From: DSWT01 sp049975385 | Lineage (GTDB): Bacteria; Chloroflexota; Anaerolineae; B4-G1; SLSP01 | Reading direction: 5' to 3' | Assembly: GCA_049975385.1 (NCBI GenBank) | Contig: JBNGDO010000140.1 | Location: forward strand, 1-13,879 | Length of the DNA: 13,879 bases | Shown: piece by piece, positions 1 through 6,755 of the stretch | How the letters are laid out: every line of letters begins with the position of its first letter | Numbering within the stretch: position 1 is the first letter of the stretch | Notes under the pieces: model-generated | Told to the model about the DNA's origin: nothing | What the model saw: only the letters and a program-made list of their open reading frames with translations | Databases searched by the model: none | Translations under genes and position numbers: made by a program

Positions 1-43
1 TATCTCTCTGCTCTGCACCCTCAGCGTGCTCTGCGGTGAGATA
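1..43. repeat. short CTCTGC-rich dispersed-type repeat with terminal inverted repeat
   Basis: GCTCTGC occurs twice (10-16 and 28-34), and the segment is bounded by TATCTC (1-6) and GAGATA (38-43), a perfect 6-bp inverted repeat. It lies 7 bp beyond the stop codon of the phosphoesterase gene. Its wording (ACCGCAGAG...GCAGAG on the minus strand) resembles the low-complexity CGCAGAG-type repeats scattered between genes in many environmental bacterial genomes; that resemblance is from memory and was not searched. It could act as a weak transcript end for the minus-strand operon, but there is no T-run. Confidence 0.45.
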
Positions 44-50
44 TGGGTAA

Positions 51-1226
51 TCACCAGAAAGTCCACAGGATGATCTCCGGTGCAGCGAGGAAGCGTGCGC
101 GCGGTGCACCCAGGCCCTCCATTCCCAACCCCCGGCTGACGTAGAGTGTGGAATTTCCCTCGCGGTACAGTCCCATCTCGTACTTTTTTCCCCAACGGGA
201 ACTGGTCGCCAGCGCGCCGTAGAAGGGCAAACGAAGCTGCCCGCCATGCGTGTGCCCGCATAGGTAGAGCTGTACACCCAACCGAGCGGCCTCGGGCATC
301 AGATCGGGCGTGTGGTAGAGTAACAACGTTAGGGCGTTGTGTGGCGCGGCTTGCATCAGACGTTGCAGCGCGGCGGCGTCGCGAGCCTCGTTATAGGTAG
401 TGCGGACACCGAGTAGGTGTAGCAAGTACTCGTTGTGTTGGATGGTGTGTGACTCATCATCGAGCCAGTGGATGTCCAGCCCGGCGAAAATCTCGGGGAC
501 GATACCGACAACATCGACGACCGGGCTGCCGGTGACAGCGTAGACACCGAGCGGCGCGTGCAATTGTGCCAATAGATCTCGCACGCCGGCCTGAGCGTCT
601 GGATCGTATACGGAGGAGAGGTTGAGGTAATCGCCAGTTAGCAAGATGAGATCGGGGGCGAGCGTGCTGACCTGCGCCATAAGCGCATCTTCGCGTGGGG
701 ATGGCCCCTCGAAGTGCAGATCGGAGATGTGGAGCACGCGCAAGGACGGGGTGCTCTCGTTCCACTGCGGCGGATGGTACGTCTGCTGCGTGATGCCCAG
801 GCGGAAAGGCTCGATCCAGGTGGCGTAGATGGCGATGGCGCTCAGGAGGGTGTCGAGGATGGCGACGAGCGCGAGGCCGGTGCCATTGGGGACGAGCAGC
901 GCGCCGATCCAGGAAAGGAGCGTGCGCACCAGGGTCAATCCGAGCAACGACGGCGTGACCGGTCCCCAGGAGCGGCGTTTGGCCGGTAATAAGCCGAGCA
1001 TCGCCCAGTCGATGGCGACAAAAGCCGAGCTGATCCCGATTGCCGGGAGCCTCAGTGTCGTTTGCCAGGGCCAACCGGCGATTGCCGCCAGTGCCGCCCA
1101 CGCCGGGAGCAATTTCAGTGGCGCGATCCGGCCCAGCGTGCCCGTGACGATCAACGCGAGGTGAACGAAGGAGCTGCGCCCGTCCGCGCGGTCGGGTGGG
1201 ATGCTGGGGTGTTCGGTGAACTTCAT
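51..1226 (-). CDS. membrane-anchored metallophosphoesterase (calcineurin-like), GNHD motif altered
   Basis: A 391-residue protein, last gene of the minus-strand operon. Residues about 20-140 form several hydrophobic segments, so it is probably an integral membrane protein with its catalytic domain at the C-terminus. The calcineurin-like core runs from about 161: D169-L-H171, G198-D199, H305 (YHTPD) and the C-terminal GHTHGG at 324-329. These are the expected metal ligands of the YkuE-like branch. The usual GNHD/E block is replaced by G-S-P-V at 233-236, so the Asn ligand and the His proton donor are missing at the expected place; the enzyme may have altered activity or use neighbouring residues such as D238. 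The ATG at 1226 overlaps the stop of the upstream gene (ATGA) and has no clear Shine-Dalgarno, which fits translational coupling. The substrate is unknown (phosphodiester or lipid phosphate in this branch). Confidence 0.88.
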   Translation of the reverse strand: MKFTEHPSIPPDRADGRSSFVHLALIVTGTLGRIAPLKLLPAWAALAAIAGWPWQTTLRLPAIGISSAFVAIDWAMLGLLPAKRRSWGPVTPSLLGLTLVRTLLSWIGALLVPNGTGLALVAILDTLLSAIAIYATWIEPFRLGITQQTYHPPQWNESTPSLRVLHISDLHFEGPSPREDALMAQVSTLAPDLILLTGDYLNLSSVYDPDAQAGVRDLLAQLHAPLGVYAVTGSPVVDVVGIVPEIFAGLDIHWLDDESHTIQHNEYLLHLLGVRTTYNEARDAAALQRLMQAAPHNALTLLLYHTPDLMPEAARLGVQLYLCGHTHGGQLRLPFYGALATSSRWGKKYEMGLYREGNSTLYVSRGLGMEGLGAPRARFLAAPEIILWTFW

Positions 1227-2329
1227 TGTTCGTCGAAGAATCGCGCGATCTCATCGCGTGCAAATGTGGGAAGCGGGCGTTCCGCGTCTGCGCTGCGTAG
1301 CACGACGCCTGGTGTTTCGCGTAGTGTACCGATCACAGTCGCTGGAATGCCCTCGCGCTCAAGCGCGTGAACGACGTCTGGTGCGCTTTCATCGGTGACG
1401 GCAGCCAGGAGCGCGCCGGAGGCGATGAGGCCGAGTGGGTCCAGGTGCAGCGCCTCACACAGTGCGCGTGTCTCCGGGTAGACCGGCAGCGCGTCTCTGT
1501 CTATGATCGCACCTATACCCGCCGCCTGCGTTATTTCGTGGATGCCAGTGGCGATGCCGCCTTCGGTGGGATCGTGCATCGCGTGAACGCCGCTAGCGGC
1601 GGTACCAGAGGCGGCGATAATTTTGGCGTCGCGCACGACACTGATCCCCGGCTGGTGCAAGAAGTGCGCGGCGCGTTCCAACAACACTGCATCGACCTTC
1701 CCGTGTAACTGTGCCGCAGCCTCGCGCGCCAGGATAGCGGTCCCCTCCACACAGATGCCCTTGGTGAGGATGAGCGCGTCGCCTGGACGTGCTCCGTCGG
1801 AGCGCACCAACCGCTCTGGCGTGACCTCGCCGAACATCGCGCCGACGACGATCGGCCGTTCCAGGCCATGGGTGATTTCGGTGTGGCCACCCACGACGAT
1901 TACGCCGATAGCGTGGCTGGCGCTGTGGAGTTGCTCGAAGATGCGCTCCACGAGCGCACGATCGGTTGTGGCTTCTGGCAATAACAACGTGACGATCATC
2001 CAACGCGGCTGTGCTCCCAGACAGGCGACGTCGTTGGCGTTGACGTTGACCACATACCAACCAATTTCATCGGTAGCAAAGGTAATCGGGTCGGTCTTGG
2101 CGACGAGGTAGCGATCCCCGAAATCGATGACCGCCGCGTCGCGCCCGAGTCCGGGGCCGAAAATCACGCGGGGATCGGGTTCGCTGAGGGTGCGGCTCAA
2201 CAGAGCGACCAGATCGGCTTGGGGCAGTTTGCCAACAGAATAGGGAGCGGTGCGCTTTACCGTCTCTTCTGCAGGGTGCGCACCGGCACGTTCTGCTTGA
2301 TGGTGCTGTTGTCTACGATTATTGTTCAT
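1223..2329 (-). CDS. AIR synthase-related / HypE-like protein
   Basis: A 368-residue member of the PurM/SelD/ThiL/HypE ATP-binding superfamily. The N-terminal half carries the family pattern: GRDAAV (62-67), TDPITF (79-84), NANDVA (97-102) and GGHTE (147-151). The C-terminal half has the HypE-type MHDPTEGGI (251-259) and LPVYPETRALCE (281-292). True HypE ends in a conserved cysteine that carries the thiocarbamate/cyanide; here the protein ends in a charged tail without Cys. No hydrogenase gene is nearby, so hydrogenase maturation is unlikely and the real substrate is unknown. The first 30 residues are polar and outside the domain. The ATG at 2329 has only weak Shine-Dalgarno support, but no better ATG lies close. 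It starts 12 bp after the preceding gene and overlaps the next by 4 bp. Confidence 0.85.
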   Translation of the reverse strand: MNNNRRQQHHQAERAGAHPAEETVKRTAPYSVGKLPQADLVALLSRTLSEPDPRVIFGPGLGRDAAVIDFGDRYLVAKTDPITFATDEIGWYVVNVNANDVACLGAQPRWMIVTLLLPEATTDRALVERIFEQLHSASHAIGVIVVGGHTEITHGLERPIVVGAMFGEVTPERLVRSDGARPGDALILTKGICVEGTAILAREAAAQLHGKVDAVLLERAAHFLHQPGISVVRDAKIIAASGTAASGVHAMHDPTEGGIATGIHEITQAAGIGAIIDRDALPVYPETRALCEALHLDPLGLIASGALLAAVTDESAPDVVHALEREGIPATVIGTLRETPGVVLRSADAERPLPTFARDEIARFFDEQ

Positions 2330-2341
2330 GTGTAGTAGGTG

Positions 2342-3616
2342 TTATTCGGCCACCAGGATGGCGACTTCGTCGATGGCTGCACCATAGGCGTGGCCGGAGG
2401 CGTAGATGTCCACCTGGCGGATCGCCACCGGGTCGATGCCTTGCGCGTGTAGCAACGGAAGCAGGTCGGGAGATTCGTAGTTGTGCCAGACGCCGGGTTG
2501 GGCGACTTTGATGTGCACCGCCTGCCACTCGCAGCTTTGGCAGAAGGGCTGGTTGTCATTGCCTTCGATGGCGTAGAATCCTTGCAGCCATTCACGCACT
2601 GCGCCAGTTTGATCGGTGTATCTGATCCGGATCATCATTGGGCATTCGGTTCCCAGAGAGCCACACACGGTGAGGGTTTGTGTATCCACCCGCAAGCGCG
2701 CCCGCACACGCAGCGATTTGACACCGCGAATGTCCTGGTCGACTTCTTGGGTGATGCCGGTTTCGGAGAATCCCTGCCCCATTCGACTGAAAAGGACGAT
2801 GTGGCGATCGTCGGCTAGGGCGGTTTGTCGTACCGTTCCGCTGCTCTGCTCGTTGAAAGCCGTGCGGCTGAAGATATCCCACGTCCCTTCTAGCGGCAGT
2901 TCGAAATCGCCGTTGCGATTGCGCAGGATATCGCGCTCGCCGGTGTAAATTTCCGTCAATCCTTCGGTGGTGACTTCGGCGCGTTGCAATTCGCCCAGGA
3001 TGAACTTTTCACCAGTGGTGGGATCTGGGATGTGTGCCTGGCCACTGCTGACGGCGAATTCGGTTTGATCCTCTTCGACAACGACCGTGTAGGTCCCCTG
3101 GTCCATTTCAGCGCTGCCGTGCGGCGTTTGGACGCGCAGCACCGTCGCCCGCTCGTTGCCTTCTACGGCGATCTGCGTGTTCGCCCCGCGCTGGATGGTG
3201 AGTGTGACCTGGTTGGGCAGGCGGCTTGCCGAGAAGCGCGGCGTCTGGGTATCCTCGATGGTGAGATCGGTTTCACCGTAGAGTTGTACGGTGACGATTG
3301 GGGGCGTTGGGGTTTCGGGATCGTAGCTTTCTGGGTGGTAAAAGAGCAACCACGCTTCGGCATTTTCAGAGAGCTGGAATGTTTGCTCGCCGGTGATTTC
3401 GGTATCGGCATTGAGCAGGGTGGAGGTCGTGCTGCCCGGTTCCTGCTGGGCGACGACGCCGGCGCGCGGCTGGATCTTGACTTTGAGAGGCCGGGTGGTG
3501 TTCATGATCAACCAGCGCACACTCCACGGTGTGCCGATGGCAATGATCAAACAGATGCAAAAAGCGGTGAGCAGGACGACCCAGGCGACAGTCTCGAATC
3601 TTTTGAACTTGTTCAT
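2342..3616 (-). CDS. single-pass membrane-anchored beta-rich protein (FecR-like plus C-terminal beta-sandwich), function unknown
   Basis: A 424-residue protein. A short basic N-terminus (MNKFKRFE) and one hydrophobic segment at about 10-37 suggest N-in topology, with the rest outside the membrane. Residues about 43-215 are rich in short beta strands with the look of a FecR-like domain (VQTPHGSAEMDQGTYTVVV at 162-180, then SSGQAHI at 190-196). Residues about 232-424 begin GDFELPLEGTWD and end YGAAIDEVAILVAE, as in galactose-binding-like beta-sandwiches that end proteins of this kind. Two Cys pairs (318/325 and 359/362) could form disulfides or bind metal. No catalytic motif is visible. It lies 12 bp from both neighbours, so it is surely co-transcribed. 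The domain names are pattern-based guesses; an envelope sensor or carbohydrate-binding role is possible but unproven. Confidence 0.8.
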   Translation of the reverse strand: MNKFKRFETVAWVVLLTAFCICLIIAIGTPWSVRWLIMNTTRPLKVKIQPRAGVVAQQEPGSTTSTLLNADTEITGEQTFQLSENAEAWLLFYHPESYDPETPTPPIVTVQLYGETDLTIEDTQTPRFSASRLPNQVTLTIQRGANTQIAVEGNERATVLRVQTPHGSAEMDQGTYTVVVEEDQTEFAVSSGQAHIPDPTTGEKFILGELQRAEVTTEGLTEIYTGERDILRNRNGDFELPLEGTWDIFSRTAFNEQSSGTVRQTALADDRHIVLFSRMGQGFSETGITQEVDQDIRGVKSLRVRARLRVDTQTLTVCGSLGTECPMMIRIRYTDQTGAVREWLQGFYAIEGNDNQPFCQSCEWQAVHIKVAQPGVWHNYESPDLLPLLHAQGIDPVAIRQVDIYASGHAYGAAIDEVAILVAE

Positions 3617-3628
3617 GGGTGGCGGCTT

Positions 3629-3922
3629 TTACCAGCGGATGTGGAAGCCGTGAAGAAGGTTTTTCGGCTGTTGCCAATCGATGTCCAGGTGGTCGACCGA
3701 TCCGTGACGCGCCCCTTTTTGTACCTGTTGTGCCAGGCGCTCTAGCTTGTTGCGCGGTCCTTCAGCCCAGATTTCGACAGTTCCATCGGCGCAGTTGCGC
3801 ACCCATCCCGCGACCTCTAGTGGCAGTGCCCGCATTTGGACGAAACTACGAAAGCCGACGCCCTGCACGTGTCCATGAACAGTGATGTGTATGGCTGTTT
3901 TGGATTGATTGACATCTGTCAT
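3629..3922 (-). CDS. acyP: acylphosphatase
   Basis: A 97-residue protein, the normal length for acylphosphatase (EC 3.6.1.7), which hydrolyses acyl phosphates such as acetyl phosphate and carbamoyl phosphate. The signature VHGHVQGVGFRSFV lies at about 14-27 and contains the catalytic Arg of GFR. The second signature, GWVRNCADGTVEIWAEG (about 39-55), contains the catalytic Asn. The ATG at 3922 has a perfect AGGAGG (complement of 3929-3934) 6 nt upstream. It is the first gene of the four-gene minus-strand operon. Stand-alone acylphosphatases are housekeeping enzymes; the same domain heads HypF, which is notable because a HypE-like gene sits two genes downstream, but no HypF zinc-finger or YrdC part is present here. 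Confidence 0.95.
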   Translation of the reverse strand: MTDVNQSKTAIHITVHGHVQGVGFRSFVQMRALPLEVAGWVRNCADGTVEIWAEGPRNKLERLAQQVQKGARHGSVDHLDIDWQQPKNLLHGFHIRW

Positions 3923-3943
3923 AAATTTCCTCCTACATCCTCT

Positions 3944-3971
3944 ATTCTATCAAACTCATGCTGTCTGGCAA
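3944..3971 (-). promoter_or_regulatory. sigma70-type promoter for the minus-strand operon
   Basis: Read on the minus strand: TTGCCA (3971-3966), 16-nt spacer, TAGAAT (3949-3944), with an extended -10 TG one base before it. The predicted start near 3937 gives a leader of about 15 nt that contains the AGGAGG of the acylphosphatase gene. Confidence 0.55.
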
Positions 3972-4010
3972 ATGCACAGACGTAACTACTCAGATCTCTT
4001 ACAAACATGC

Positions 4011-4041
4011 CATTCTGAGGAGCGAAGCGACGAAGAATCTC
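4011..4041. repeat. REP-like dispersed element (CATTCTGAG...GAAGAATCTC type)
   Basis: The 31-bp segment begins CATTCTGAGGAGCGAAG and ends CGAAGAATCTC, with ATTCT (4012-4016) facing AGAAT (4034-4038). Segments of this wording are common dispersed intergenic elements in several phyla including Chloroflexota; this is recognised from memory, not searched. It lies in the divergent spacer, inside the N-terminal extension of the longest possible glycosyltransferase ORF, which argues that the extension is not coding. A partial echo (GTCATTCT) occurs at 4096-4103. Confidence 0.5.
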
Positions 4042-4073
4042 GATAGCAGCTCTTCGTTTGACCAGGCATCTCG

Positions 4074-4088
4074 TGAGACTTTTGTAGT
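4074..4088 (+). repeat. 15-bp motif TGAGACTTTTGTAGT, copy 1
   Basis: This exact 15-mer recurs at 11392-11406, and its core also occurs inverted at 11323-11334. The copy here ends 5 bp before the -35 box of the glycosyltransferase promoter, where an operator could sit. It may be either a regulator site or a dispersed repeat. Confidence 0.5.
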
Positions 4089-4093
4089 TTGCT

Positions 4094-4121
4094 TTGTCAT
4101 TCTCTCAAACCAGATTATAAT
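4094..4121 (+). promoter_or_regulatory. strong sigma70-type promoter for the glycosyltransferase operon
   Basis: TTGTCA (4094-4099), 16-nt spacer, perfect TATAAT (4116-4121). The start of transcription would fall near 4127-4129, only a few bases before the ATG at 4132. The transcript would be leaderless or nearly so. Confidence 0.65.
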
Positions 4122-4131
4122 GAAGCGGCTT

Positions 4132-5301
4132 ATGAACGCAGCCCGTCAACGTTTGGTCGCTTTCAATGCGCATTTGCTTTCCGCCGGAGACTCGTATCGT
4201 AGCGCCGGCATTGCCGTCTATGTGACGAATCTGTTGCGCGGTTTGGCCGCTGTGGAAAGCGACTTGCGCTATCAGGTGCTTCTGGGCGATAACCGTTTGT
4301 CGCCCACTGACTTTGACTTGCCGGTGCGCTTTTCTCGCGTCTCCACCGCCCATCCTGCAGCGCGCATCCTGTGGGAGCAGTGTGTTCTGCCTGGCTTGTT
4401 GCGCCATTTGGGCGCGGATTTGCTCCATGCGCCGGCTTTTGTCAGCCCGTTGTCCTCGTCTTGTCCTCATGTCATTACGGTCCACGATCTGAGTTTTCTG
4501 CGCCACCCGGAGTTCTTCCGCCGGGGCAATCGCTTGTATCTGCAGACGTTGACCGGCATCGCGTGCCGTCGTGCCGCCGCTGTGATCGCAGTGTCGCGCT
4601 TCACGGCCGCGGAAGTGCAGCGCCTTCTGCGCGTGCCGGCGGCGCGCGTCCATACGATCTACCACGGCATCGATCCGCGCTTTCGTCCGCTGCCGCCAGA
4701 AGAAGTGATCGCGTTCCGCCGGGAAATGCAGTTGCCCGACCGGTTTGTCCTCTATATGGGCACGCTGGAGCCGCGCAAGAACCTCAAGCAACTCGTGCGT
4801 GCCTTTGCTTTACTGCGTGATCCTGATGTCCATCTCGTGTTGGCCGGCGGACGCGGTTGGTTGTACGAGGACATCTTCGCGGAAGTCGAACGTCTTGGCC
4901 TCGGCGCGCGTGTTCACTTTCCGGGCTTCGTGTCGGCCGAGACGCAGGCGCTATGGTATAATGCGGCGGAGGTTTTTGCTTACATTTCGCACTACGAAGG
5001 CTTTGGTTTCCCGGTGGCAGAAGCGCTTGCCTGTGGCACGCCCACGTTGACGGCGGCGACGACCTCGTTACCTGAAGCCGGCGGCGATGGTGTTTTGCTG
5101 GTCGATCCCGACGACGAGGCGTCGGCTACCGAAGCGGCAATTGCCGAGGGAGTGCACCGGCTGTTAACGGACGCACCATTGCGCGCGGAACTGCGCCAGC
5201 GTGGATTGGCGCACGCGGCACGTTTCTCGTGGGCAGAAACGGCACGCCAGACTGAGGCGCTCTATCGCCAAATTTTAGAAGCGAGAAAGGGGCAGTCATG
5301 A
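4132..5301 (+). CDS. glycosyltransferase family 4 (GT-B fold, group 1)
   Basis: The reading frame opens at 3958, but I place the start at ATG 4132 (389 residues). The upstream 58 codons cover a REP-like element and a promoter, and the GT4 N-terminus (RLVAFNAHLL...SAGIAVYVTNLLRGL) begins just after 4132. ATG 4120 overlaps the -10 box. Residues below count from 4132. HDLSFL is at 118-123. The nucleotide/phosphate-binding GTLEPRKNL is at 210-218, with R215 and K216. The EX7E motif EGFGFPVAE lies at 289-297, followed by ALACGTPTL. The protein transfers a sugar from an activated donor, probably to a lipid-linked or polysaccharide acceptor at the cytoplasmic membrane. Its stop overlaps the next start by ATGA, so it works with the sugar transferase. 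Donor and acceptor cannot be told from sequence. Confidence 0.92.
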   Translation: MNAARQRLVAFNAHLLSAGDSYRSAGIAVYVTNLLRGLAAVESDLRYQVLLGDNRLSPTDFDLPVRFSRVSTAHPAARILWEQCVLPGLLRHLGADLLHAPAFVSPLSSSCPHVITVHDLSFLRHPEFFRRGNRLYLQTLTGIACRRAAAVIAVSRFTAAEVQRLLRVPAARVHTIYHGIDPRFRPLPPEEVIAFRREMQLPDRFVLYMGTLEPRKNLKQLVRAFALLRDPDVHLVLAGGRGWLYEDIFAEVERLGLGARVHFPGFVSAETQALWYNAAEVFAYISHYEGFGFPVAEALACGTPTLTAATTSLPEAGGDGVLLVDPDDEASATEAAIAEGVHRLLTDAPLRAELRQRGLAHAARFSWAETARQTEALYRQILEARKGQS

Positions 5302-6719
5302 ATGGAAAACAGCGCAACATGGCGCCGCTGTGGGTTGTGGCGATCGATATCGTCATGATCAATGCGGCGGTGGGACTGGCCTACCTTTTCCGCTACCGCT
5401 TACAATGGTTCGTTGACGTTGTCTTCGACGCGCCGTTTCTCGCCTATCTGCCTTTCTGTGCTTTGTTCACGCTCACCATTCCCCTGGTGTTATGGTTTGA
5501 GAGAGCGTATACCCATTGGCGCGGACGGAACTGGATCGATCAGATTTTTCAAATCATAATGGCCGTAGCCACGACGCTTGTTTTGGCCCTGGCGTTTGCG
5601 TTCGCGATTCGGCCCCTGGTTTATTCACGACTGTTGCTCCTGGAAGCCGGTCTGTTTATGGTCGTACTGCTCTCCCTTGGACGGGCTTTCGCGCTGGTCG
5701 TACAAGCACGCCGCCAACGTAAGGGGATTGGGGTGCGCCGTATCGTTATCGTTGGGGCCGGTGAAGTGGGTCGCCGCGTGATGCGTACCCTGGTGGCGCG
5801 CCCGGATTTGGGCTATCGCATCGTCGGTTACGTGGATGATAACCCCGACAAAGGTGAGGGTGGGCTGGGACGTATCAAGGGACTAGGGGACCTCGACAAA
5901 CTTTCCCGGATCATTGACACCGAAAATGTGGATGAAGTCATCATCACGTTGCCCTGGAATTATCAGCGCCGCATTTTGAGCATCCTTCGCGAGTGTGAGA
6001 GACGGCAAGTCACCGCGCGGTTGGTCCCCGATTTGTTCCAGATGAGCCTCAGTCGCGTCGAAGTGAGCGACCTGGGCGGTGTACCGCTCATCGAAGTGCA
6101 AGAGATCGCCTTTAGCAAAGTGGCATTGTTCGTCAAGCGCGTTATGGACGTCGTGGGCGCGAGCCTGGCGTTGCTGTTCGGCTGGCCCTTCTTTGCGCTC
6201 ATCGCCCTGGCGATCAAACGTGATTCCCCAGGGCCGGTGTTGTTTATGCAAGAACGGGTGGGCAAAAACCACAAACGTTTTACGATTTACAAATTCCGCT
6301 CGATGCGCATGGGCGCTGAAGAGGAATTGGTGAGCTTGAAGGAAGTTGTCGAGCACAACGATATCACGTTCAAAATGCGCGATGATCCGCGCATGACGCG
6401 GGTAGGGCGTCTCTTACGCCGTTTCAGCATGGACGAACTGCCGCAGTTCATTAACGTTCTGAAGGGCGACATGAGCCTGGTCGGTCCACGCCCGCCGATC
6501 CCCGCCGAAGTGGAACAATACCAGTCCTGGCATCTCAAGCGTTTGACCGTGCCGCCTGGCCTGACCGGCATGTGGCAAGTCAGCGGCCGGAGCGAGTTGA
6601 CCTTCGACGAAATGGTGCTGCTCGATTTGTACTATATTGAGCACTGGTCACCGTGGCTTGATCTCGCCATCATACTGCGCACGATACCCAAAATACTTCT
6701 GGGCGACGGCGCGTATTAA
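5298..6719 (+). CDS. polyprenyl-phosphate sugar-1-phosphate transferase (exopolysaccharide initiating enzyme, WcaJ/EpsL type)
   Basis: A 473-residue protein of standard length and layout. Four membrane segments lie at about 11-30, 47-66, 85-105 and 112-133. A Rossmann-like CoA-binding-3 domain begins at about 147 with GAGEVG (153-158) and VDDNP (179-183). A re-entrant helix spans about 279-305. The bacterial sugar transferase domain runs to the C-terminus: SPGPVLFMQERVG (310-322), YKFRSMR (331-337), MDELPQFINVLKGDMSLVGPR (from 378, with the catalytic D379-E380) and PGLTGMWQVSGRS (420-432). It transfers a sugar-1-phosphate from a UDP-sugar to undecaprenyl phosphate, the first step of capsule or exopolysaccharide assembly. 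It is translationally coupled to the GT4 gene; GAAAGGGG upstream can serve as the ribosome site. No Wzx/Wzy/Wzz genes are in the window, so the rest of the pathway must lie elsewhere. Confidence 0.95.
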   Translation: MNGKQRNMAPLWVVAIDIVMINAAVGLAYLFRYRLQWFVDVVFDAPFLAYLPFCALFTLTIPLVLWFERAYTHWRGRNWIDQIFQIIMAVATTLVLALAFAFAIRPLVYSRLLLLEAGLFMVVLLSLGRAFALVVQARRQRKGIGVRRIVIVGAGEVGRRVMRTLVARPDLGYRIVGYVDDNPDKGEGGLGRIKGLGDLDKLSRIIDTENVDEVIITLPWNYQRRILSILRECERRQVTARLVPDLFQMSLSRVEVSDLGGVPLIEVQEIAFSKVALFVKRVMDVVGASLALLFGWPFFALIALAIKRDSPGPVLFMQERVGKNHKRFTIYKFRSMRMGAEEELVSLKEVVEHNDITFKMRDDPRMTRVGRLLRRFSMDELPQFINVLKGDMSLVGPRPPIPAEVEQYQSWHLKRLTVPPGLTGMWQVSGRSELTFDEMVLLDLYYIEHWSPWLDLAIILRTIPKILLGDGAY

Positions 6720-6755
6720 CCGAGTCCAACACTGGCTTAAAGAGGTAAATAAAGT

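Noticed and set aside
457..1263. 268-codon frame overlapping the phosphoesterase on the same strand
   Set aside because: Arg/His/Pro-rich +1 shadow of the membrane and core region of the real gene.
1223..2329. True HypE hydrogenase maturation protein
   Set aside because: The C-terminal cysteine needed by HypE is absent and no hyp or hydrogenase genes are nearby.
2984..3745. 253-codon plus-strand frame opposite the membrane-anchored protein
   Set aside because: No domain, no ribosome site, and it overlaps two supported minus-strand genes.
3958..4131. N-terminal extension of the glycosyltransferase frame
   Set aside because: It contains a REP-like element, the 15-bp motif and a full promoter, and is absent from the GT4 fold.
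4954..4962. Extended -10 TGGTATAAT inside the glycosyltransferase
   Set aside because: It encodes the in-frame Trp-Tyr-Asn of the protein and has no -35 partner.
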